Positions 8,320-16,459 of a stretch of DNA of 64,000 bases are shown here, piece after piece. Made by a program: the position numbers and the translations under genes. The notes below the pieces were generated by a model. It did no database searches. It had not been told where the DNA came from and was given only the letters and a program-made list of their open reading frames with translations. Source of the stretch: Psychromarinibacter sp048262455 (GTDB lineage Bacteria; Pseudomonadota; Alphaproteobacteria; Rhodobacterales; Rhodobacteraceae); NCBI GenBank assembly GCA_048262455.1, contig JBLXFD010000019.1, forward strand, positions 1-64,000. Direction: 5' to 3'. Each line of letters starts with the position of its first letter. Position 1 is the stretch's first letter.

Positions 8320-8326
8320 CCCACCC

Positions 8327-8351
8327 CCGGGCCGGTCTTGTACCGGCCCGG
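8327..8351 (+). terminator. GC-rich hairpin after the solute-binding protein gene
   Basis: A perfect 10-base stem (CCGGGCCGGT at 8327-8336, ACCGGCCCGG at 8342-8351) with a 5-base loop lies 7 bases after the stop codon and before the first permease gene. No T-run follows, so it is more likely an mRNA-stabilising or partial-termination hairpin that keeps the binding protein in excess over the membrane subunits. Confidence 0.65.
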
Positions 8352-8377
8352 ACCGCCCCCCTGCCGGAGCGCCCTGC

Positions 8378-9244
8378 ATGACATTGCTTCTGAACATCGC
8401 CGTGGACGGGATCGCCTACGGGATGATCCTCTTCATGATCTCGGTGGGCCTGTCGGTCACCATGGGACTGATGCGGGTGGTCAACCTGGCCCACGGCGGC
8501 TTTGCCCTGCTGGGCGGCACCTTCGCGCACTGGCTGGCGCAGGAACAAGGCCTGCCCTTCTGGCCTGCCGCGCTGCTGGCCGTGGCCGCCACCGTCGCCG
8601 TGTCGCTGCCGCTGGAGCGGGTGATCTACCGGCGCATCTACGGCTTCGGCGACCTGCAGCAGGTGCTGGCAACCATCGGCCTGACCTTCCTGATGATCGC
8701 CACCGTCAACCTCTGGCAGGGCTCTTCGCTGCTGAGCATCCCGCTCGCCGACAGCCTGAAGCAAAGCGTCGACCTGGGCTTCCGCACCCTGCCGGTGCAC
8801 CGCCTCGTGGTGATCGCCGCCGGCCTCGTCTCGGTGCTGGGGCTCTGGCTGCTGCTGGACCGGACGCTGTTCGGCATCCGCCTGCGGGCGGCGGTGGACA
8901 AGCGCGGCACCGCCTCGGCGCTGGGGATCGACACCGACCGGATCTTCATGATCGCCTTCGGCCTCGGCGCCGGGCTGGCGGCGCTGGGCGGTATCCTCGG
9001 GGCAGAGATCCTGCCGATCGACGCCTATTACCCGGTGCGCTACATGGTGCTGTTCCTGATCGTCGTGGCGGTGGGGGGCATGGGCTCCATCGCCGGGTCC
9101 TTCGCGGCGGCGCTGGGGCTGGGGCTGCTGGAGACAGCGACCCGCTACCTCGTGCCCGACTACGCCACCATCGTCTTCTACACCTTCGTCATCCTCCTGC
9201 TGGCCCTGCGCCCCCGCGGCCTGATGGGGAGGGCGCAGGCATGA
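8378..9244 (+). CDS. ABC importer permease, LivH type
   Basis: A 288-residue inner-membrane permease with about eight hydrophobic segments. The segment VNLAHGGFALLGGTFAHWLA early in the protein and the GGMGSIAGSFAAALGLGLLE segment near the C-terminus are signatures of LivH-type permeases. Its stop overlaps the start of the next permease gene (ATGA), as is usual for paired LivH/LivM subunits. It forms the channel with the product of the next gene. Confidence 0.9.
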   Translation: MTLLLNIAVDGIAYGMILFMISVGLSVTMGLMRVVNLAHGGFALLGGTFAHWLAQEQGLPFWPAALLAVAATVAVSLPLERVIYRRIYGFGDLQQVLATIGLTFLMIATVNLWQGSSLLSIPLADSLKQSVDLGFRTLPVHRLVVIAAGLVSVLGLWLLLDRTLFGIRLRAAVDKRGTASALGIDTDRIFMIAFGLGAGLAALGGILGAEILPIDAYYPVRYMVLFLIVVAVGGMGSIAGSFAAALGLGLLETATRYLVPDYATIVFYTFVILLLALRPRGLMGRAQA

Positions 9245-10194
9245 GGTCCCTTGCCCCGCCGCTGCTGCTTCTGCTGCTGGCCGTCGCGCTGTACTTCGCG
9301 CTGCCCTACAACCTGGCCTTCCTGACGCGCATCCTGATCATGGTGGTGCTCGTGCTGTCGCTGGACCTGGTACTGGGCTACGCCGGTATCGCCACCCTCG
9401 GGCAGGCGGCCTTCTACGGCGCCGGCGCCTACGCGGCCGGGCTGTTCGCCATCCACGTCTGGGCCGATCCCGTGGCCGGCCTTGCCGCCGGGGCCGTGGC
9501 GGGGGCGGTGCTGGCCCTTGTCTCGGGGCTGGTGCTGATGCGCACCCAGGGGCTGACGCTGATCATGCTGACCATCGCGGTCGCCTCGATCTGCCTGGAG
9601 ATCGCCAACAAGGCCCGCGACCTGACGGGGGGCGCGGATGGGCTGCGCGGCATCCGGATGGAGCCGGTGCTGGGCCTCTTCGCCTTCGACTTCGTCGGCA
9701 AGACCGGGTTCTGGTACGCGCTGGCGGCCGTGGTGGTGGTCTTCGTCTTCCTCTCGCGCCTGACCCGCGCCCCGCTGGGGCTGTCCCTGCGCGGCATCCA
9801 CGAAAGCCCCGAACGCATGGCCGCCATCGGCGTGTCGGTCTACTGGCGCAGGGTCACCGCCTATACCATCGGCGGCGCCATCGCGGGCGTCGCGGGGGCC
9901 CTGTCGGCGCAGGTCACGCAACTGGTCAGCCTGGAGAGCTTCTCGTTCACCCTCTCGGCCGAGGCGCTGATCATGCTGATCCTCGGCGGCATCGGGCGGC
10001 TCTATGGCGCGGTGCTGGGAACGCTGATCTTCATGTTCGTGCATCACTGGGCGGCGGCGAACGACCCGTTCAACTGGTTGTTCGTCATCGGCGCGCTGGT
10101 GCTGGCGGTGGTGTTCTTCCTGCCGAAGGGCATCATCTCGGTGCCCACGGCGCTGACCCGCCTGTTCAGGGGGGGCCGTCATGCAGGGTCTTGA
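9241..10194 (+). CDS. ABC importer permease, LivM type
   Basis: A 317-residue permease of many hydrophobic helices. The LivM hallmarks are LDLVLGYAGIATLGQAAFYGAGAY near the N-terminus, GLSLRGIHESPERMAAIGVSV and LGGIGRLYGAVLGTL. The frame is open further upstream, but the real start is the ATG at 9241 that overlaps the LivH stop. It overlaps the ATPase gene by 14 bases at the other end. It partners with the LivH-type permease. Confidence 0.9.
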   Translation: MRSLAPPLLLLLLAVALYFALPYNLAFLTRILIMVVLVLSLDLVLGYAGIATLGQAAFYGAGAYAAGLFAIHVWADPVAGLAAGAVAGAVLALVSGLVLMRTQGLTLIMLTIAVASICLEIANKARDLTGGADGLRGIRMEPVLGLFAFDFVGKTGFWYALAAVVVVFVFLSRLTRAPLGLSLRGIHESPERMAAIGVSVYWRRVTAYTIGGAIAGVAGALSAQVTQLVSLESFSFTLSAEALIMLILGGIGRLYGAVLGTLIFMFVHHWAAANDPFNWLFVIGALVLAVVFFLPKGIISVPTALTRLFRGGRHAGS

Positions 10195-10927
10195 GGTCAG
10201 GGGGCTGTCCAAGCGGTTCGGCGGTCTGACCGTCTCGGAAGACATCGACTTCGACCTGCGGCCGGGCGACCGCAAGGCGCTGATCGGGCCGAACGGGGCG
10301 GGCAAGAGCACCTTCTCGAACCTCGTCACCGGCATCCTCGCGCCCTCCTCCGGCACCATCCGCTTCGACGGCGCCGACATCGGCGCGCTGAACGAGGCGC
10401 GGCGGGTGCGGCTGGGCATCGCCAAGACCTTCCAGATCACCACGCTGTTCCGCGAACTCACGGTGCGTGAGAACCTGCGCCTGCCGATCCTCGAGCGCGA
10501 GCGGCGCGGCTACCGCCTGTTCCGGCGTGCCGACGGCGATGCCGGGACCGAGGCCGAGATCACCGGCCTGCTGGACCAGTTCGCGCTGGGCCCGCTGGCG
10601 GACCGCAAGGTGGCCGACCTCGCCTACGGCCAGCAGCGGCTGGTGGAACTGGCGCTGACCATGGCGCTGAGGCCGCGCGTGCTGATCCTCGACGAGCCCG
10701 CCGCGGGGGTGCCATCCTCCGAAACGCACCTGATCGTCGACGCGATAGAGCGGCTGCCGGGGGACCTGTCGGTGCTGATCATCGAGCATGACATGGACCT
10801 GGTGTTCCGCCTGGCGCGGCAGATCGTCGTGCTGGTGCAGGGCCGGATCCTGACCGAAGGCACGCCCGAACAGATCGCGGCCGACGCGCGGGTGCGCGAG
10901 CTTTACCTCGGAGGCGGCCATGACTGA
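10181..10927 (+). CDS. ABC importer ATPase, LivG type
   Basis: A 248-residue ATP-binding subunit. The Walker A motif GPNGAGKST is at about residues 36-44, the Q-loop lies in AKTFQITTLF, and Walker B is LILDEPAAGVP. The usual LSGGQ signature is replaced by LAYGQQR, which is normal for LivG-type ATPases. It overlaps the preceding permease gene and the following LivF gene (8 bases), so the four subunits are translated together. Confidence 0.92.
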   Translation: MQGLEVRGLSKRFGGLTVSEDIDFDLRPGDRKALIGPNGAGKSTFSNLVTGILAPSSGTIRFDGADIGALNEARRVRLGIAKTFQITTLFRELTVRENLRLPILERERRGYRLFRRADGDAGTEAEITGLLDQFALGPLADRKVADLAYGQQRLVELALTMALRPRVLILDEPAAGVPSSETHLIVDAIERLPGDLSVLIIEHDMDLVFRLARQIVVLVQGRILTEGTPEQIAADARVRELYLGGGHD

Positions 10928-11627
10928 GGGCCTGGTGCTGGAGAACGTCACCTCGGGCTACGGCCCCACCCACGTGCTGGACCGCGTGAACCTGGTGCTG
11001 CGGCCCGGAGAGCGGCTGGCGGTGATCGGCCGCAACGGCGCCGGCAAGACCACGCTGCTGTCGACGATCATGGGGCTGGCGCGGCTGCACGAGGGGGCCA
11101 TCACCCTGGGCGGCCGGCCGATCCACGGGCTGGCCCCGCACCGGCGGTCGGCGCTGGGGCTGGGGCTGGTGCCGCAGACCCGCGACATCTTTCCCTCGCT
11201 CACCGTCGAGGAGAACCTGCTGGCCGCCCGCCGCCACCCGGCCCGGCTGGAACAGGCCTATGACCTTTTCCCCCGCCTGAAGGAACGCCGCAGGAACGGC
11301 GGCGCGCAGCTGTCGGGGGGCGAGCAGCAGATGCTGTCCATCGCCCGCACCCTGATGACCGGGCCAAAGGTGCTTTTGCTGGACGAGCCGCTGGAAGGGC
11401 TGGCCCCGGTGATCCGCGAGCAGCTGATGCAGGTCTTCGAGGATCTCGCCAGCGACGGCAGCCGGTCCGTCGTGCTGGTGGAACAGCAGGCCGCCGCCGC
11501 GCTGGCCTTCGCCGACCGGGCGGTGCTGATGGCCAACGGCGCCATCGTCCACGACGGGCCCGCCGCCGACCTGCTGGCCCGGCCCGACCTGCTCAACCGC
11601 CATATCGGCGTGGCGCTGAGCGCCTGA
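10920..11627 (+). CDS. ABC importer ATPase, LivF type
   Basis: A 235-residue ATPase with Walker A GRNGAGKTT near residue 37, LSGGEQQM signature, Walker B LLLDEPLEGLAP, and the D-loop and switch His replaced by VLVEQQ as in LivF subunits. It completes the five-part importer. Only 11 bases separate it from the P450 gene, which ties transport to oxidation. Confidence 0.92.
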   Translation: MTEGLVLENVTSGYGPTHVLDRVNLVLRPGERLAVIGRNGAGKTTLLSTIMGLARLHEGAITLGGRPIHGLAPHRRSALGLGLVPQTRDIFPSLTVEENLLAARRHPARLEQAYDLFPRLKERRRNGGAQLSGGEQQMLSIARTLMTGPKVLLLDEPLEGLAPVIREQLMQVFEDLASDGSRSVVLVEQQAAAALAFADRAVLMANGAIVHDGPAADLLARPDLLNRHIGVALSA

Positions 11628-11638
11628 AAGGAACCGTC

Positions 11639-12862
11639 ATGACCCTGATCGAAGGCCACCGCCCCCTTGATCCCGATCCCGCCATCCCGGTGCTGGAACC
11701 CGACCCCTACGCCGAGGCGACGCTGCTTGATCCCCTGCCCTACTACGCGGCGCTGCGCGAGGCGGGGCCGGTGGCCTATGTGCCGAAGTACAACGTGCTG
11801 GCCGTGGGGCGCTACGAGGAGACGCGAAAGACCTTCTCGGACCACGAGAACTTCGTGTCGTCCCGGGGCATCGGGCTGAACGACTTCAAGCTGGAAAAGC
11901 CCTGGCGCCCGCCCTCGATCATCCTCGAGGTGGACCCGCCCGACCACACGCGCACCCGCAAGGTGATGTCCAAGGCGCTGTCGCCCAAGGTGGTCCGCGC
12001 GCTGATGGAGGATTTTACCGCCACCGCCGAGACGTTGGTGGACCGGCTGCTGGAACAGTCACGGATCGAGGGCGTGGTGGACCTGGCAGAGGCCTTCCCC
12101 ACCGCCGTCTTCCCCCGTGCCGTGGGCATGAAGGACGTGAACCCGCGGCACCTGGTGGACTACGGGGCCATCGTCTTCAACGCCGTCGGCCCGGACAACG
12201 AACTGCGCCGCCGCGCCATGGCCCGCGCGCCGGAGGTGGGGGGCTGGATCAACGCCGCCTGCGCCCGCGACCGGTTGAGCGGCGACGGGCTGGGCGCGCT
12301 GGTCTACGAGGCCGCGGACGCCGGCGACATCACCGCGGAAGAGGCCGCGATGCTGGTCCGGTCGTTCCTGTCGGCCGGGGTGGACACCACCGTCACCGGC
12401 ATCGGCAACGCGCTGTGGTGCCTGTCGCGCAACCCGGACCAGTGGGAGGCGCTGAAGGCCGACCCCTCGCTCGCCCGCCCCTGCTTCGAGGAGGTGCTGC
12501 GCTACACCACGCCGGTGCACACCTTCCTGCGCACCGCGAACCGCGACACCGAGATCGCCGGCCACCCGGTGCCCGAGGGGGCCAAGGTGATGTGCGTGCT
12601 GGGCGCGGCCAACCTGGACCCCGAGAAATGGGAGGACCCGCAGGCCTTTCGCGTCGACCGCCGGCCCTCGGGCCACTTGGCCTTCGGCGCGGGCATCCAC
12701 GGCTGCGTCGGCCAGAACATCGCCCGCGGAGAGCTGGAGGCGCTGCTGTCGGTGATGGCGCGCAGGGTGGCGCGGATCGAACCGGCCGGAGAGGCCGTCT
12801 GGCGGCCCAACAACGCCATCCGCGCCCTCGACCGGCTGCCCCTGAAACTTGTCCCGAACTGA
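11639..12862 (+). CDS. Cytochrome P450, CYP199-like (para-substituted benzoate oxidation)
   Basis: A 407-residue soluble class I P450. The I-helix motif SAGVDTT is at residues 245-251, the ExxR pair is Glu285/Arg288, and the haem loop FGAGIHGCVGQ carries the thiolate Cys356. The stretch SSRGIGLNDFKLEKPWRPPS and the later IVFNAVGPDNELR resemble what I recall of CYP199A enzymes of Rhodopseudomonas palustris, which O-demethylate 4-methoxybenzoate and oxidise other para-substituted benzoates. The gene lies 11 bases after the importer and is followed by a ferredoxin, its probable electron donor. No ferredoxin reductase is in the operon. CYP family assignment is from memory and needs a search. Confidence 0.85.
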   Translation: MTLIEGHRPLDPDPAIPVLEPDPYAEATLLDPLPYYAALREAGPVAYVPKYNVLAVGRYEETRKTFSDHENFVSSRGIGLNDFKLEKPWRPPSIILEVDPPDHTRTRKVMSKALSPKVVRALMEDFTATAETLVDRLLEQSRIEGVVDLAEAFPTAVFPRAVGMKDVNPRHLVDYGAIVFNAVGPDNELRRRAMARAPEVGGWINAACARDRLSGDGLGALVYEAADAGDITAEEAAMLVRSFLSAGVDTTVTGIGNALWCLSRNPDQWEALKADPSLARPCFEEVLRYTTPVHTFLRTANRDTEIAGHPVPEGAKVMCVLGAANLDPEKWEDPQAFRVDRRPSGHLAFGAGIHGCVGQNIARGELEALLSVMARRVARIEPAGEAVWRPNNAIRALDRLPLKLVPN

Positions 12863-12872
12863 GAAGACCGCA

Positions 12873-13196
12873 ATGATCAAGGTAACCTACATCCAGCCCG
12901 ACGGCCGCGAGAGTACCGTCGAGGGCCGCCCCGGCGACAGCGTCATGCAGACCGCGCTCAACAAGGGGGTGGAGGGCATCATCGGCGAGTGCGGCGGCTC
13001 CATGGCCTGCGCCACCTGCCATGTCTATGTCGCCGGGGAATGGGCCGGGCGCACCGGCGCGCGGCGCGATGGCGAGGAGGACATGCTTGACTGCGCCGCC
13101 TCCGAAATGCAGGAGACCTCGCGCCTGTCCTGCCAGATCATCCTGACCGAGGCACTGGACGGGCTGCGGGTTCATGTCCCGGAAGAACAGGCGTGA
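12873..13196 (+). CDS. [2Fe-2S] ferredoxin, vertebrate/palustrisredoxin type
   Basis: A 107-residue ferredoxin. The cluster ligands are Cys40, Cys46, Cys49 and Cys87, the C-x5-C-x2-C spacing of adrenodoxin/putidaredoxin-type proteins. It follows the P450 gene by 10 bases and should shuttle electrons to it from a ferredoxin reductase coded elsewhere. I start it at the ATG at 12873 (MIKVTYIQPDG), where family similarity begins, instead of the ATG at 12849 inside the P450 gene. Confidence 0.93.
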   Translation: MIKVTYIQPDGRESTVEGRPGDSVMQTALNKGVEGIIGECGGSMACATCHVYVAGEWAGRTGARRDGEEDMLDCAASEMQETSRLSCQIILTEALDGLRVHVPEEQA

Positions 13197-13761
13197 CGCC
13201 GGCCCCCACGACAGCGCCCGCACCGACCCAGAGGTGACGCCCGTGACACGACACAAGCGCATCGAACAGCCGCCCGAACCACCGGCCCAACGCCTCGCCA
13301 GCCCGACGCGCGAGCGCGAGGGCGTGGCCATCCTCGACATCGACCACTACGCGCCCTTCCTGTTCAGCGCGGTCAGCAACGCCTGGGGCCGCAAGACCTC
13401 GATGATATACCGCCGCGACTTCGGCCTCGGCATCGTCGACTGGCGGGTCATCTCGATGCTGAACATCGAGCCGGGCATCATGGCCAGCCGCATCTGCGAC
13501 GTGATCCACCTGGACAAGGCGGCGGTCAGCCGCTCGCTCAAGCAGCTGTCGCAAAAGGGCCTGCTGCGGTACGAGCAGCCGTCGAAGGACCCGCGCAAGC
13601 GGCTGTGGTGGCTGTCGGAACAGGGGCTGGAAACCCACGACGCCCTGCTGCGCGTCGCCCTCGCCTGCGAAAGCGATCTTGTCGCGGGGGTGCCGGCGCA
13701 GGAGCTGGACACCTTCCTGCGGGTGATGCGGCAGATGCTGGCCAACATGAACGGCAAGTGA
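13174..13761 (+). CDS. MarR-family transcriptional regulator
   Basis: A 195-residue protein with a winged helix typical of MarR (VDWRVISMLNIEPGIMASRICDVIHLDKAAVSRSLKQLSQKGLL, then a basic DPRKRLWW wing). The ATG at 13174 overlaps the ferredoxin gene by 23 bases; a GTG at 13243, preceded by GAGGTGA, is an alternative that would remove 23 poorly conserved residues. MarR regulators often respond to aromatic acids or their CoA thioesters. It closes the ABC/P450 operon and is the likely owner of the palindromes at 7061-7110. Confidence 0.87.
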   Translation: MSRKNRRDAGPHDSARTDPEVTPVTRHKRIEQPPEPPAQRLASPTREREGVAILDIDHYAPFLFSAVSNAWGRKTSMIYRRDFGLGIVDWRVISMLNIEPGIMASRICDVIHLDKAAVSRSLKQLSQKGLLRYEQPSKDPRKRLWWLSEQGLETHDALLRVALACESDLVAGVPAQELDTFLRVMRQMLANMNGK

Positions 13762-13789
13762 GGGCGGCGGGGGCCTGAACAGGCGCCTG

Positions 13790-14485
13790 TCAGACCGAGA
13801 CCCCCGCCAGCAGCGTCTCCCGGCCGATCTCGCTTCGGTCGCCCGCGATCGTGACCTCCCCCCGCCGCATGACGACGAAGCGGTCGGCAAGGTCGTAGGC
13901 GAAGTCGAAGTACTGCTCCACCAGCACGATCGCCATCTGGCCCTGGGAACGCAGGTGGCGGATCACCTCGCCGATCTGCTGGATGATGTTGGGCTGGATG
14001 CCCTCTGTCGGCTCGTCCAGCAGCAGCAGCTTGGGACGGGTGATCAGCGCGCGGGCTATGGCAAGCTGCTGTTGCTGGCCGCCGGACAGGTCGCCGCCGC
14101 GGCGGTGCAGGAAGTCCTTGAGGATCGGGAACAGCTCGAAAATCTCGGCGGGGATCTTCTGCTCGCCGGAGGGCAGGCAGGCAAACCCGCTTTCGAGGTT
14201 CTCGCGCACCGTCAGCAGCGGGAAGATCTCTCGCCCCTGCGGGACGTAGGCCACCCCCTTCTGCGCCATGGCGTGGGCCGGCAGCGGGTCCAGCGCCTCG
14301 CCGTCCAGCCACAGCGCGCCGCCGGACCGGGGGTGGGTGCCCGAGATGGCGCGCATCAGGCTGGTCTTGCCGACGCCGTTGGTGCCCATGACGCAGGTGA
14401 CCTCGCCGATCCGGGCGTCCAGCGTGACGCCGTTCAGGATTCGGCTGTGCCCGTAGTGCAGGGTCAGGTCGTCGGTTCTCAGCAT
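13790..14485 (-). CDS. urtE: Urea ABC importer ATPase UrtE
   Basis: A 231-residue LivF-like ATPase. Walker A GTNGVGKTSLM is near residue 35, the signature is LSGGQQQQLAIARAL, Walker B is LLLDEPTEGIQPNII. The TEGIQP segment is characteristic of UrtE. It is the last gene of the leftward urtABCDE operon and ends 29 bases from the convergent MarR gene. It hydrolyses ATP to drive urea uptake with UrtD. Confidence 0.95.
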   Translation of the reverse strand: MLRTDDLTLHYGHSRILNGVTLDARIGEVTCVMGTNGVGKTSLMRAISGTHPRSGGALWLDGEALDPLPAHAMAQKGVAYVPQGREIFPLLTVRENLESGFACLPSGEQKIPAEIFELFPILKDFLHRRGGDLSGGQQQQLAIARALITRPKLLLLDEPTEGIQPNIIQQIGEVIRHLRSQGQMAIVLVEQYFDFAYDLADRFVVMRRGEVTIAGDRSEIGRETLLAGVSV

Positions 14486-14488
14486 GTC

Positions 14489-15229
14489 TCAGCGCCCCAG
14501 ATAGACATCGATGACCTCCTGGTTGGCGGTGACGTGGTCGAGGCTGCCCTCGGCCAGCACCGCGCCCTCGTGCAAGACCGTGACGCGGCAGTTCAGCCGG
14601 CGCACGAATTCCATGTCATGTTCGACCACCACCACCGCGCGGGTCTTCGCGGCCTCCACCAGCAGGGCGGTGGTATGCTCGCGCTCCTCGGGGGTCATGC
14701 CGGCGGCGGGTTCGTCCACCAGCAGCAGCTTCGGCTCCTGCGCCAGCAGCATCCCGATCTCCAGCCATTGCTTCTGCCCGTGGCTCAGCTCGCCCGCCAG
14801 CCGCGGCAGGTGGTCCTGCAGCCCGATCTCCTCGGCGAAACCCGCCACCCGGCCAAGGTCCGCGCCCGAGGGCCGGTAGAACAGCACCGCCAGCGGCCCG
14901 CGCTTGTGGCGCAGCGCCAGCAGCAGGTTCTCCTCCACCGTCTGGTCCTCGAAGACCGTGGGCTTCTGGAACTTCCGCCCGATCCCCTCGCGGGCGATCC
15001 GGGCCTCGGACATGGACAGCAGCGAGCGGCTGAGATCGCCCCACCGGATGCTGCCGCTGTCGGGCCGGGTCTTGCCGGTGACGATGTCCATGAAGGTGGT
15101 CTTGCCCGCGCCGTTCGGGCCGATGATGGCGCGCAGTTCGGCCTTGCCGATCTGGAACGACAGGTTGTTGATGGCGCGAAAGCCGTCGAAGCTGACGGAG
15201 ATGCCGGAAACTTCCAGAAGCGAGGTCAC
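14489..15229 (-). CDS. urtD: Urea ABC importer ATPase UrtD
   Basis: A 246-residue LivG-like ATPase with Walker A GPNGAGKTTFMDIVTGKTRP, a LSHGQKQWLEIGM signature as in UrtD, and LLLVDEPAAGMTPEE. The start is a GTG at 15229 that overlaps the UrtC stop by four bases; the frame stays open upstream but that part is UrtC in another frame. Three bases separate it from urtE. Confidence 0.94.
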   Translation of the reverse strand: MTSLLEVSGISVSFDGFRAINNLSFQIGKAELRAIIGPNGAGKTTFMDIVTGKTRPDSGSIRWGDLSRSLLSMSEARIAREGIGRKFQKPTVFEDQTVEENLLLALRHKRGPLAVLFYRPSGADLGRVAGFAEEIGLQDHLPRLAGELSHGQKQWLEIGMLLAQEPKLLLVDEPAAGMTPEEREHTTALLVEAAKTRAVVVVEHDMEFVRRLNCRVTVLHEGAVLAEGSLDHVTANQEVIDVYLGR

Positions 15230-16455
15230 TGGCTGGCCTCCCGTTCGCGCAGCGCGCCCTGGTCGGGGCCGAGGTCGGCGCCGTGCCGCTCCGGCGGGCG
15301 GCGGTTGGTCCACAGGTCCACCAGCCCGCCGATGCCCTTGGGCGCGAAGAGCGTGACGAAGACAAAGCTGAGGCCCAGCAGGATCAGCCACCAGTCCACC
15401 CATTTCACCGTGTAGAAGCCAAGGTTCACGTCCGGCGCCTGTCCGCCGGTGAACCAGCTGGAGACCAGCGACACGAAGGCCGCCCCGATCACCGCGCCGT
15501 AGATCCGCCCGCGCCCGCCGATGGCGACCCAGACCGCCAGGTAGATCGAGGCAATGGGCGCGATTTCCGCCGGGTTGATGATGCCGGCCTGCGGGTAGTA
15601 GAGCGCGCCGGCGATGCCCGCGATCATGGCGGTGACGGTGAAGATCGCCAGCTTGTAGGTCTCGACCGAGTAGCCGAGGAACCGCACCCGCGCCTCGTTG
15701 TCGCGGATGCCGCGCAGGACCGACCCGAACTTGCCCGAGGACATCCACGCCGCCAGCACGTAGCCCAGCGCCAGCGCCAGCGCCGAGCCCCAAAAGAACC
15801 ACATCGACACCTGCGCCTGCGGGGCCTCGACCCCGGGCAGGTTCTGCAGCCCCGACAGCCCGTTGTTGCCGCGCAGGCCGCTGTCGTTCTGGAACAGGTA
15901 CAGCGCCAGCGCGAGGGTCATGGCCTGGGTCAGGATCGACAGGTAGACCCCCGTCACCCGGCTGCGGAAGGCCAGCCAGCCGAACACCCCCGCCAGCAGT
16001 CCCGGCACCAGCACCACCAGCGCCAGCTGGATCGCGAGGCTGTCGGCGAAGGTCCAGACCAGCGGGAACTCGTTCGAGCCGACGACCCCGAAGATCTGCG
16101 TGCCGATGGCGTCGGTGATCTCCTGCGCGGTGGGCGGGATCGGCGCCTCTGCCATCGCGCCGGCGACGATGTCATGCGTGCGCTGGTACATCAGCCACAT
16201 GCCGATCATGTACCCGCCGATCCCGAAGAAGGCGAAATGCCCCAGCGACAGGATGCCGGTGTAGCCCCAGACCAGGTCCATCGCGATGGCGGCAAGGCTG
16301 AGGCACAGCGTCTTGCCCAGCGTCTTGACGAAGCTGGTGGAGATGAGGCCGGCGCCGAAGGCCTCTGACATCACGGTGACGGTCAGGGTGAACAGGGCCA
16401 GCGCCGACAGGAAGATCAGCACCGAGGGATTGCGGGCGATGAAGCTGCGGTTCAT
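15226..16455 (-). CDS. urtC: Urea ABC importer permease UrtC
   Basis: A 409-residue LivM-like inner membrane permease. Characteristic parts are MDLVWGYTGILSLGHFAFFGIGGYMIGMWLMYQ, RGNNGLSGLQNL in the periplasmic loop, LRGIRDNEARVRFLGYSVE, and GGRGRIYGAVIGAAFVSLVSSWF. It pairs with UrtB. The C-terminus is extended by a charged tail (RRPPERHGADLGPDQGALRE) that may face the cytoplasm. Confidence 0.94.
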   Translation of the reverse strand: MNRSFIARNPSVLIFLSALALFTLTVTVMSEAFGAGLISTSFVKTLGKTLCLSLAAIAMDLVWGYTGILSLGHFAFFGIGGYMIGMWLMYQRTHDIVAGAMAEAPIPPTAQEITDAIGTQIFGVVGSNEFPLVWTFADSLAIQLALVVLVPGLLAGVFGWLAFRSRVTGVYLSILTQAMTLALALYLFQNDSGLRGNNGLSGLQNLPGVEAPQAQVSMWFFWGSALALALGYVLAAWMSSGKFGSVLRGIRDNEARVRFLGYSVETYKLAIFTVTAMIAGIAGALYYPQAGIINPAEIAPIASIYLAVWVAIGGRGRIYGAVIGAAFVSLVSSWFTGGQAPDVNLGFYTVKWVDWWLILLGLSFVFVTLFAPKGIGGLVDLWTNRRPPERHGADLGPDQGALREREASQ

Positions 16456-16459
16456 TGGC

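Noticed and set aside
13779..13790. Palindrome ACAGGCGCCTGT between the MarR gene and urtE
   Set aside because: It lies between two converging genes, is short, partly inside the urtE stop region and has no T-run, so neither an operator nor a terminator is supported.
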